Shown here: positions 54,905 through 64,000 of the stretch, piece after piece
Position numbering within the stretch: position 1 is the first letter of the stretch
How the letters are laid out: each line of letters begins with the position of its first letter
The notes under the pieces: model-generated
What the model was told of the DNA's origin: nothing
The model's database searches: none
The model's input: only the letters and a program-made list of their open reading frames with translations
From: Sanghuangporus weigelae
Lineage: Eukaryota > Basidiomycota > Agaricomycetes > Hymenochaetales > Hymenochaetaceae
Length of the DNA stretch: 64,000 bases
Reading direction: 5' to 3'
Assembly: GCA_033182465.1 (NCBI GenBank)
Contig: CP137323.1
Span: forward strand, 2,170,001-2,234,000
Made by a program: the position numbers and the translations under genes

Positions 54905-57900
54905 ATGAATGTAAGCACATTTTATTATATAATTTATTGTTTGCTGACGATTTCCGTGCAGAACCTGCTTCAGTCGCTCAACAACCAGCGACTGCGACTG
55001 AATGTTCACGACAACGACCTGAAGCGCCTTCTCTCAGCTGTAAAGGACGGAAGAGTATGTTGTGGCTCATTTCATATCCTTACTTTGGTGCTCAACGTGC
55101 TCCAGGGTCACGACTCAAAGCTTCAAGATGCGTTCTATGACTCCCTTGAGGGTGTTCTGCTCGAGCTTAGGACGGTCACCATCGTGCGTATCAGACACGC
55201 TTGTGGCGCGCTCTCGCGACTTGTTCATTGAGTGTATGACCGACTGACCGATCGACCCTTCAGGACAATCACGACGCGGAGGCATTTCTCAAACCAGTCT
55301 CGAAGACGGACTATCCAGACTACTACGAGAGTACGTCGTCCATCTCTTGCTCTCGCCGTGGCTAACATCTTCTCCCAGTAATCAAAGAGCCCATGGACCT
55401 CCAAACAATGCTCCGCAAGGTCAAGCAGAAGCAATACAAGTCCAAAGCAGAGTTTCAAGACGACTTCGATCTCATCTGGTCAAACTGCTTTGTCTACAAC
55501 ACAGGCGACAACCACCCTCTCCGTCAGTGTGCGAAGCGGCTGCAGCAGAAGGCCAACAGGCTTCTCAAGAACATCACGGACCGCCGGGACCGCCTCGATC
55601 CTCCCGTCCCCTCCCCCATCGATGCTGTACATCCGCGCATGCCTAATGGCGTTATGGTCAACGGACACTCGGGTCACTCGCGCAAACACAGCGCCGCTAC
55701 GACGCCCGTCCCGAAGATGCCTATTGTCATCAAGAAATCTGCTCCCCCATCCCGAACTATGTCTATCGCTCCGCCTTCACCTCCTCTCGCCAGGCGCGAT
55801 TTGACCTTTGGAGAGCAACCGGCCTTCGTGCGTACCGTGGAAGGCATGGCGGCCTGGTCCGCGCTCGACCGAGAACTCTCTACCTCCGCCGACGTCAAGC
55901 TCGAGCCTGAGAACCTTGCAGGTCCGTCCCGATTACCGATCACAGACAGGCTCCGTCACATCATCGTCTCCGGTAGTGGTAGCAGCGAGTCGGAAGAGGA
56001 TGATGAGTTTGCTATGGAACCTGTGAATGGAGAAGTAGGTGATAAGAGGAAGTTGGCTGTTAATGGTGATGTCCGGCCCAGGAAGAAGGCTAGAACACGA
56101 TTACGATCTCTTGACACTCTCGTTGATCCCGTCGACTTATGGTGGGAAGCGTCAACTTCATCGACACTCATGGCCAACGCACTTCCGACTTTAGCTTACC
56201 CGTCCTCAGCCACAATCGAACCTCTCCCTCCATCACCGCCCTTACCACCCAAACCTTCACGAAAGAAAAAGAAGAAGCGCCCTCCCGAGCACCAACAGCA
56301 ACAACCATCCCAATCTCAACAAAAATCTCTTCTCGGCTTCATCAATAACAACATTCGAAGTCTTCGACGCGTGAGGCAGATACACGATAAATTCCTCATT
56401 CTGAACCTCACTTCCGAAGATAGCAGTAGTAACAACGGCGCAGCGGGACCTAGTGGGACAGCCGAACCACCAGATCCTGGTCTTTTGACGGTAGACGACC
56501 CGGAGAAGGACGTACAGATGGATGATCGACCCTGGCGCTCCCGCGGGGCGGGTCTGGACGTCGGTGAGAGAGATGCGAATGATTGTTTGCGCTGGATGGG
56601 GACGAAGGTGTTAGAGCATTCTGGGTTTCAAAGTGAGTTGAAATAACAAAGCTCATGAGTCTTGAAGCATTGTTTTGATGTTTTGATGTTTGAAGGTACC
56701 TCCAAAGCTGCTTTGGACGTGTTTACTGGCGTCGCTACCGAATACCTGTTCAACGTTGGCAGGACCCTTCGTTATTTATGTGACAAGTATTCTAAGCAGA
56801 TGAGCGCAGAGGTAAGCGTACCATTTCATCCATAACTCGCTCCTTGTTATTCATGTACGATACACCCTTTCGCGACTTATCAGGAAATCATTCTTCATAC
56901 TTTATTCGAAAGCGGGATCACACATATTCGGGATCTCGAACGATATATCACGGACGATGTGCTGAGATACGGCACTCGGCTGACTGAGCTTGAGAAGAAA
57001 CTGGCGAATGCGTATAACGAAGTGGTACGAATGCATTCTGTCGCTAACTGTCACATTTGGCTGACTTGAATGTTTTAGACCGTAGATTCTGCACTTGACG
57101 ATGATGCCTTCTTTAATGAAGACGAGGAAGAAGATAACGAACTCGTCATGTACGTTTCTCGTTTCTTTTCGTATACTTCGATAACGATTCGTCTACTAAC
57201 ATGGCACTGCTTTGCATCAGGGGCAACTTTGCTGACGCGTTCGGCGACGACTTCCTCGGACTTCGCGAGCTGGGTATCGCAAGCGAACTCGGGCTCTCAA
57301 GTCTCACTATACCCAAGAAGCTCCTACGGGGCAAAAACAAAAATCAGAACGCGCAGAAAGGGTACGTCTTCATCCTTGTTCTAAGATATTCTCCTGATAC
57401 TTATTTCTTCCGCCCCCTCAGCGCGAAACCATCCGAGCCACCTCCGCCGTACCCACCCCCTTCTCCATTTACACCTCTCGACTCAACGAGCATCGATCAC
57501 CAAATCAGGTTACTCCGTCCCTTCTATATCCACCGCATCAACTCCTACGCCGCACGCACACACCCCTCGCAACCTCTTCCGTATGTCTTCCCCCCTGCGC
57601 CAGCACCGTCACAGCTCGAGATCGAACTGGCGAGGGAGATGGGCACGGAGCCACCCACCCCGCTGGCCCCTCCGCCAATCCGAAACCCTGCGATACCCGG
57701 AACGATCGTGCTTCCGGACGAGCAACCGCCTGTTGCGAAGACGAAGAGCGGGCCTCTGGGACAGATCGTGAGACCGAGCGCGAGTGCGCTTGCTGGCGCG
57801 GCGAAGAAGAAGGCGAAGAGTGGGAGCGGTAGCGGCGGTGGCGGCGGTACTGCTGGTTCTGTTGGTGCCGGAGGAGGTGGTGCTGGAGGGGCTGTTGGAG

Positions 57901-58238
57901 GAGCAGCAGCAGCAGCAGCGAAAGGAAGCATTTACGGACCTGCGGGACCTGGACCTGGTATACCGCCGCCGTCTATTCGAGCAGCGGACCAATGGCTTCC
58001 GAACGGACCTATCATGGCGAACGCGAATGGTTCTCTAGCTCCGCCTGTAGGTGCGTACGACGGGTACGCTGTCTTGCCTGGTTCTGCCGGTGTGGGCGTT
58101 GGCGTTATGCAGATTCCAGGAGAAGGGGGAGGGAAAAAGACTCCGAATCCGAACGCGAGCCCGAAGAAAAAGTCGGATCAAGGACAACAGCCTCCTTCGT
58201 CGGGGTCTATGTTACCATTCGTCGCTGCAAACGCATGA
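54905..58238 (+). CDS. SPT7: SAGA complex subunit Spt7 (bromodomain plus histone fold)
   Basis: Core SAGA coactivator subunit. A two-codon first exon (Met-Asn) splices to NLLQSLNNQRLRLNVHDNDL. The bromodomain covers about 55265-55580 (KPVSKTDYPDYYEVIKEPMD, LQTMLRKVKQKQYKSKAEFQ, DLIWSNCFVYNTGDNHPLR), with the acetyl-lysine asparagine in YNTG. A linker with an acidic patch and basic clusters follows. Next come RVRQIHDKFLILNLTSED and the bromodomain-associated histone-fold domain (ALDVFTGVATEYLFNVGRTL, ILHTLFESGITHIRDLERYI, RLTELEKKLANAYNEV), which pairs with Taf10 in known Spt7. Then an acidic block and GLRELGIASELGLSSLTIPK. The C-terminus is long, Pro/Gly/Ala-rich and low-complexity. About ten introns. 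Domain order and spacing fit fungal Spt7. Confidence 0.93.
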
Positions 58239-58801
58239 CATATATTTCCCTCCTACGCGCACGTTTTCTTTTCCTTCATGCATCCATGCATTGAGACAAG
58301 TGTCCCCGCGTCAATGTCTCCTTGTAGGTGTGCACCCGCACGCACGTACATACACACGCATTTCCTTTTCCTTGCTTATCCTCCTGTTTTCAGTGATTAT
58401 AACAGTATTTAGTACTCCTCTGCTGTGGATCGTTTGTCGTTTGCTCTGTTGTCGATTTCCACCCTATTCTTGCTGGCATTTCTTATCAGTTCCGTTTTTT
58501 TTTTCAACTTCTGGTGTTATATTTTTGTTTGAGGGGTTGTTTTCCCGTATTAGTCGAGGGCTCTTAGATTCCTGAGCGCGTTGTTGTGATGATTTGAGTA
58601 GATAGACTGGCTCCTTCTCGGATGTATTTCACATCTTTTGTACTTATTATGCAAGTCAAAGATGTTTCAAATCTTTGGGGTTCCCGAAAGGCTTTGCAGG
58701 ACAAGAAAAAAAGGACAGCGCAGTCGTATAACAGACACAGACTTACATATGTACCCGATTAAGCTCCGTTGCATACAGACCTCTCTCGAGTCCAACAGCA
58801 A
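58239..58801. other. convergent intergenic region
   Basis: About 560 bp between two converging stops. T-rich on the plus strand through 58500-58520 and no open frame of interest. It should contain both 3' untranslated regions. Confidence 0.5.
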
Positions 58802-59608
58802 TTAGTATCCTCTGTAATATTCCTGCGCGTATCCTCCTCCACCATAGCCTTGCTCTTGAGGATAGCCACCGGCAGGAGGATAGCCACCTGTATAGCCACC
58901 ACCTCCGTAGCCTCCTTCATATCCTCCTCCTCCGTATCCTCCACTATATCCACCACCGTATCCTCCTCCTCCAGCATACCCGCCCGGTGTGCCATATCGC
59001 TGGTCATACCACCCATAATTCGGACACCCCTGCGAACCCCATGGCGCCCCTCCGTAGAAATCATACTCCCTCGCTGGGCCCTGCTGGGCCGAAGCGTACT
59101 CCCATCCGGTGTTGTACTCCCCATACCGCTCAGTGGCGAGGGCGTGTGCTTGTTGCTCTGCGAGCTTCTTCGCGCGGTGCCGGTCGACCCAGTCGAGCCC
59201 CTTTGTCTCGGCGAGCTTGTCTACCTCGGCTGCTGCGATCGCTGCGAGGATTTCCTGTGTATTTCGTTATGAGTTTGAGTGAGTGAAGTCGTTTGGAAGC
59301 GAAGAGGTACCTTCATCTTCCCGTGCGAGACGGGCTGACCCGTCGCACGGAGGTGCGACTCGTACGCGTGCATCGCTGCAAAACCTGCTGCTGCCGCGAT
59401 GGCTACATATCAAGTCAAAACAGCCATTATCAGCTATACAACAAGATAACGTGGCGAGAATCCGATGCTGCGCACCTTCATGCGTCCAGTTTGCCTCATG
59501 TTTAGGCTGGTCTGAGAGGTACATGTCGCGATAATGCTCTTGCGCTCTCGACTCTGAGAAGGGCGTGAACCCCTCTCCATCGCCGAACATCCCGAGGATC
59601 TTATCCAT
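58802..59608 (-). CDS. CipC-like (DUF3759) protein with Gly/Tyr-rich tail
   Basis: CipC is a small fungal protein first found as induced by the antibiotic concanamycin; its function is not established. Three exons: MDKILGMFGDGEGFTPFSES plus YLSDQPKHEANWTHE (59470-59608), AAGFAAMHAYESHLRATGQP and VSHGKMKEILAAIAAAEVDK (59235-59402), then LAETKGLDWVDRHRAKKLAE with the tail. The AYE-H-x8-SH-KxKE-L and ETKGLDxVDxxxAK patterns match CipC closely. Unlike the short canonical protein, this one carries about 70 further residues rich in Gly and Tyr (GGYAGGGGYGGGYSGGYGGG near 58930, ending EYYRGY). Such tails often drive condensation or RNA/surface adhesion; that is inference. The start at 59608 is the first ATG of the frame. 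Confidence 0.82.
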
Positions 59609-62025
59609 TTCGTTCAAGTCAAGATCAAGATCACTTTGCTATGATCTGGTCTTTCAAACTGGAAGGAAGCGAGTCGAAATCAATATCGATCAGTGAAGGA
59701 ACTGGACTTCAACTCACAGCGCAACAAGGTGATGATACAAGTCGGAAGGAAGGCTCACACTGTGCTAATAGCCCTCGGCTCTGACAAGGCTGATTCAGTG
59801 ATTGTATTAAATACTGCGACGCAAGAGGGCGATCATGATCAAGCCGATAGCTATTTTTATCTCGTCTCGATACCGATCGCGTAAAATGCTCGGAGTTAGT
59901 GCGAACACGGAACCCTGCTGACGTCAGGGCAAGTACGATCTGCTTCACGCCGAGGAATCTGACGAGAATTTGCCAGATTCAACGTCGCAAACCATTGATA
60001 TTAATATTGGGTCCAGTATATCTTTGTCCAACCAGAGGAAGCTTCAAGTTTGATTCACAAAATCTGATGTTCTTTGTTGCCCTACCAGCCAGACCAAAAT
60101 AGGGGTTGACTTCTGTGCCCACATCAGTGAGTTTTCGTGATTTTTGGGTATAACTTTGGGTTCAACGCCTCGGAACTTGAAAGTTCAAGTTAAGGAGCGA
60201 AATGAATGATCGGAAAGGAAACGAGACGCGTACGTAACCAACAGAAATCCATATGTGGTAATTCAACAGTCACGTTTTACGTAAGCGTTTTCCGCCGACT
60301 CATGGTTACTGGTGATAGGCAACGGTCATGCAACTCGCGATCGTTCCCACGATGCCGCTTATAGGAAATCCTGTTGGAGCTTCAAAAAAACTTGACAAGA
60401 ATTTCAGAAGAGAATGTGTAGGCTTACACAACATCATGTAGACCATATCAAGGCGTGAAATATATGTATTTGACTACTTGGAACACTTGTCCGGAAGTAG
60501 AATTTCTTTAAATGCAAAAATCGGCAGAATTTAGCATTAAAAAGGTATAAAGTGTACAAAAATGAGTCTTTACAATGAAATTTTTGACATTTTGTTCCCG
60601 GGTAATTGAAGGAATACATATGAAAAAGAAGTGTATGCAGAAAAAATGACACTATAATCTGTGTCAATTGTCAAAACATTCGAAGAGAAAGAAGTCGATC
60701 GGTACCTAGAAATAGCAAAACTTGATCACGTGATGCATTAGAAGCTGATTGACCAGACCTACTGAAAGCTTGCTCAAGTGATCAAATGAGTTTTGATAAA
60801 GTAGATGAAGCATAGATGTACCTGAACTCTCTAAATGAACATATATTTTGTATATGGGCAACTTGATTTATACTATATTGCATTTTCGAGCAATATTGAA
60901 GAAGTTTATAAAGGAATTGATATCTGTGAGTTCTGTACTGAGATACCATAAGAATTGGAATAAAAAGCCCTCAGAAGCATAGAATCACACAGTATAATTA
61001 CCCCTGAGAGAAAGGAAGCCAAATCTGACAGTTTAAGAGCAAGAGTAATCATGCAAAGTCTGTGACCAACAGTTTAACCAGTCTGCATATGAGTTATCCA
61101 AAAACTAATTAGCTGAGCTTAGGTCCCAAAAGTTCTGACAGCAGGAATATCAGGATCAGACACCAATCAAATGCTATGACAAGAATTCTGAGTGATTGAC
61201 GTGGTGCTTCAATTTCTGACACGATGTGTACGAAGGAGAGACCCTTTGTAAACTACAGATTACATGTCTTGCTAGTTATGGTAAGTTTTCAAACTCCGCC
61301 CGAAATTTATGGGATCGCGCGTTACATGACCATTGCCGATCACCACAGTATATCTTTGTCCAACCAGAGGAAGCTTCAAGTTTGATTTACAAAATCTGAT
61401 GTTCTTTGTTGCCCTACCAGCCAGACCAAAATAGGGGTTGACTTCTGTGCCCATATCAGTGAGTTTTCGTGATTTTTGGGTATAACTTTGGGTTCAGCGC
61501 CTCGGAACTTGAAAGTTCAAGTTAAGGAGCGAAATGAATGATCGGAAAGGAAACGAGACGCGTACGTAACCAACAGAAATCCATATGTGGTAATTCAACA
61601 GTCACGTTTTACGTAAGCGTTTTCCGCGGTTACCTTCTTCCTTCCAACAAGAAATGCTTCAAGCCATGCGACCTTGTACCATGGTACAAAACGCTATTGC
61701 TATGGATGCTCAGAGCTAGCCATTGTAAATAATGAGGGCCTGAGCTTCGTCACGGTCTTGTTTTCTTTACTCGACTCTTCGAGGACACCGCATAACCTAC
61801 AGCGTAAACAAGCCGCCTCTTAACTTGAAGTCACTCAACGAGCAAATATGAGTGCGATATTGGATCCTCTGCCACCTTGGTCTGCATTAACTGAACTGAC
61901 CTGAATCTCTGGCTTGTCGCTCATTCTCGGTTTCACCTGGTCTCGATCTCCCGACATCAAAACAAACGTTGTCTGCACCAAATTTCATAAGTGCAATTGG
62001 TGATTATCCGGGCACTGGCTCACAT
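59609..62025. other. intergenic region with a repeat structure
   Basis: About 2.4 kb without an intact gene. The main content is a pair of 282 bp direct repeats enclosing a 1.05 kb AT-rich interior (see the separate entry). The last 400 bp before 62026 should be the promoter of the next gene. Confidence 0.5.
60014..61627. repeat. 282 bp direct repeats flanking an inverted-repeat-bounded interior; possible degenerate mobile element
   Basis: 60014-60295 and 61346-61627 are direct repeats with about three differences (near 99 percent identity), so the duplication is young. Inside, 60310-60342 is the inverted complement of 61313-61345 with four mismatches (tggtgat.ggcaa.ggtcat). The right inverted repeat directly abuts the right direct repeat. 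The repeats do not begin TG or end CA, and no target duplication was found at the outer edges. An LTR-type fossil, a DNA transposon interior or a simple segmental duplication are all possible. The AT-rich interior shows only eroded coding-like stretches and looks broken. Confidence 0.7.
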
Positions 62026-63357
62026 ATGGATGGAAATCTGCTTTCAATAGTTGCTTCAACGGTCGGTTTGGTCGCTATCGCCGGCATCGGAATTTCCAGT
62101 AGCCTCAGGAGTGGAGATGTCACCATCAATCCCGGATTTCGCATCATGCCTATTCTCAGCTCTACACAATATGTCTTGATACGTAGCAGATCAGAAGAAG
62201 TGACGCGAGTAGTCGTTGGCACATGCGCGTCCATACATCATGGCATTACTTTGACGTATACCTACGTCGAGCATGGTATCGCCTGCCTGGTTCGCTTCGC
62301 GCGCGCGATTGAACAGGAATACCAATATTTCAAACGCACGTTCCCTGAAGTCTACGGACACGTTGACTGGCGAAACTTTTGCAACTTATTGCGCATCTTC
62401 AAGATCTGGGAGCCGCTTCCATACGACCTACTGGTTGAGCGGCAGAAGGACGATCTGATGCAGCCGTTCGACGACAGGAGGCATGAAGGGTGAGTTTAAA
62501 TGTCTTTCCTCTGGAATACGCTAGATTCTGAGCATGAGATGTGCGTTGCGCTTCAGATTTGTTGGTGTGTGCCTCCGCTTTCGTGTTGGGCATATCAGCG
62601 CGAGGAAAGCGAGGGCCGGGTGCGGGCAATACTTGCATGACCGTCACATATCCGTACCTGCGTTTCTCCCACTTGAGAAAGATGGGAGTTTGCGCGTGGA
62701 TTTGATCAGGGAGAAGTTCTTTATCGAGGAAATAGAGGTATGCTTGAATATCAGTCTCGCAAGCGCCCGAGCCACTTGGCTGACTGCTCGCAATGAACAC
62801 AGCTGCTAATTCCCGGTAGATACGAGGTCCATCGCGTGATGCAGGGGGATGTTATCTCGCCGTTTATGCTGCACGAGCTGACACAAGAGTTCGATTGTGT
62901 TAATGTCGTTGGTCCGTTATTTCTTGTTGATTCACTCCGCAACCAACTCATACATTCGTAACACTCAGAGTACGAAGATATCTACTGTATGCATCGGCGA
63001 GCCTTCCGGGAATGGTTGCGAAATTCAAAGTTATACTACTACACTCGCGTCGCATGCTACCTCGTCGTAGTCTCGAGTATCGCCCTCTCAGCAATCATTG
63101 GTTCGATACATCTTTCCTACATTTACCCCTCAGAATTATGGGCGTGCATGGTGGATGCGGCTGGCACGATACTCGCCGCGGTGGGAGTAATGCTATTCTT
63201 TGAGTACAGGAGATGCAAGTATAAAAAGCTCAGGAGAGATGTTCTGCTGAAGAAGGTTACAAAGGAGAAGGAGATTATAAATGTCCCATGGCATACATTC
63301 CCAGCGAGGTATCCTCCATATCGTCTTTCTGAGCTCGGTCGCACGTATTTCCTGTGA
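62026..63357 (+). CDS. unrecognised membrane protein
   Basis: No family recognised. Start at 62026 (MDGNLLSIVASTVGLVAIAG), an N-terminal hydrophobic anchor. Then a hydrophilic part (SLRSGDVTINPGFRIMPILS, QEYQYFKRTFPEVYGHVDWR, FKIWEPLPYDLLVERQKDDL), exon 2 (FVGVCLRFRVGHISARKARA, then REKFFIEEIE) and exon 3 (LLIPGRYEVHRVMQGDVISP, FMLHELTQEFDCVNVV). Exon 4 adds a C-terminal hairpin of two spans (YYYTRVACYLVVVSSIALSA, MVDAAGTILAAVGVMLFFEY) followed by a basic tail. The last intron (about 62911-62967) has an unusual GTCCGT donor. If it is not spliced, the protein ends at 62960 and the hairpin is lost. An earlier ATG at 61848 leads quickly to a stop unless spliced. Confidence 0.6.
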
Positions 63358-63885
63358 GGTTGATGACAAGGCGAAGAAAGTTCTATGCTATTAATTTTAT
63401 GTGAACTTTCATTTTCTGGCCTTTTGTGCTGAAGTTAGATATTGCGCCTATGTACTTATGCTACTTGATATCCGCCAATATGCTGATTTCTTTGTTACTG
63501 CCATGTCATGAACATTTTCAGATTAGTTTAATTATATTGCGTTCCCGTCGACAATCGGTATTCGGGTAGACTCAGTCGAGATTTGATTCTCACGGGATCG
63601 GCGCCCTCCATTTCAAGTGAACAGCCTCAGATAGGCGCGTCTAATGTGAGGCGCATCCTGATCCTTTGCCACCTCGACCTTTTTCAAGTTGGTTGAACAC
63701 CCGTATGCCCTACTAAGAGTTGATTTTATCTTTCATATATCTTGAAGTTCACTACCTTTGTCTGGACGCACCGTGAGACGCGCTTCCAGTTTGCTTCTGT
63801 GGTGGCATTCGCGTTTTGATTCCGTAGGTGCCACAACAGCCAGATAAATAACAGAGACTAGACTAAGTCAGACTCTCGAAAGAAA
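63358..63885. other. intergenic region
   Basis: About 530 bp between two tandem genes. Nothing coding seen. It should hold the promoter of the gene that starts at 63886. Confidence 0.45.
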
Positions 63886-64000
63886 ATGCCGAAACGCGAG
63901 CCAACGCCTCCTTTGGAGGATGATTCCAAGTTCTTGATCATCAACTATCCATTCCCCTTGCATGCGAATATGACCATTGAAACTGAACGCGTCGAGCTCG
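63886..64000 (+). CDS. 5' end of a gene cut by the window edge
   Basis: An open frame from a good start context (aaaATGccg) runs to the end of the window: MPKREPTPPLEDDSKFLIIN then YPFPLHANMTIETERVEL. Too short to assign. The position, 530 bp after the previous stop and preceded by an AT-rich stretch, supports a true start. Confidence 0.5.
   Translation, partial: MPKREPTPPLEDDSKFLIINYPFPLHANMTIETERVEL

Noticed and set aside
57545-57992. Pro/Ala-rich minus-strand frames opposite the SPT7 C-terminus
   Set aside because: Antisense of a Gly/Ala-rich low-complexity coding region.

Overview
The window is nuclear DNA of a filamentous basidiomycete, most likely an agaricomycete. Genes are broken by many short (about 50-65 nt) GT-AG introns. 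The families present are typical of that group: a DUF6533 membrane protein, a NoxR-type NADPH oxidase regulator, a CipC-like small protein, a Zn2Cys6 regulator and large NACHT-WD40 proteins. No rRNA, tRNA or CRISPR was recognised.

Layout. 1-1.56 kb: no convincing gene. 1.56-4.03 kb (-): Zn2Cys6 transcription factor, divergent from 4.76-6.80 kb (+), a multi-membrane-span spermidine-synthase-like protein. 7.04-8.15 kb (-): small multi-span membrane protein. 8.2-11.1 kb: long intergenic region. 11.10-13.21 kb (+): noxR. 13.2-16.4 kb: intergenic, ending in a 639 bp inverted-repeat element whose right end lies inside the last codons of a mitochondrial CaiB/SUGCT-like CoA-transferase (16.45-18.21 kb, -). 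18.7-20.0 kb (-) and 20.9-22.0 kb (+): two unrecognised, probably nuclear coiled-coil proteins. 22.32-27.30 kb (+): ELP1 of Elongator. 27.79-29.62 kb (+): DUF6533 protein. 30.27-31.24 kb (+): unrecognised disordered protein.

31.3-47.2 kb is the most unusual part. About 7.2 kb has been duplicated in tandem, and each copy carries an intact C2 - helical - NACHT - 14xWD40 STAND/NLR-type gene (33.22-38.46 and 41.29-46.49 kb). A third copy survives only as the C-terminal tail plus 3' flank (46.66-46.98 kb). Copy A has a 230 bp tandem array upstream and an in-frame 12-nt minisatellite in its C2 region. Copy B has a 548 bp hAT-type nonautonomous element upstream, with an 8-bp target duplication, absent from copy A.

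48.6-64 kb returns to housekeeping genes: a four-RRM Nrd1-like protein (-), an APC/C activator of the Cdh1/Fizzy-related type (-) sharing a 66 bp start-to-start promoter with the SAGA subunit gene SPT7 (+), a CipC-like protein with a Gly/Tyr-rich tail (-), a repeat structure at 60.0-61.6 kb, an unrecognised membrane protein (+) and the 5' end of one more gene at the window edge.

The housekeeping genes act in tRNA wobble modification (ELP1), transcription (SPT7), the cell cycle (Cdh1), polarity and ROS signalling (NoxR) and organic-acid CoA metabolism (CaiB). The NLR pair is the accessory, fast-evolving component and the best candidate for an undescribed recognition system. Exon limits were inferred by eye from splice signals and family similarity; small errors are likely.
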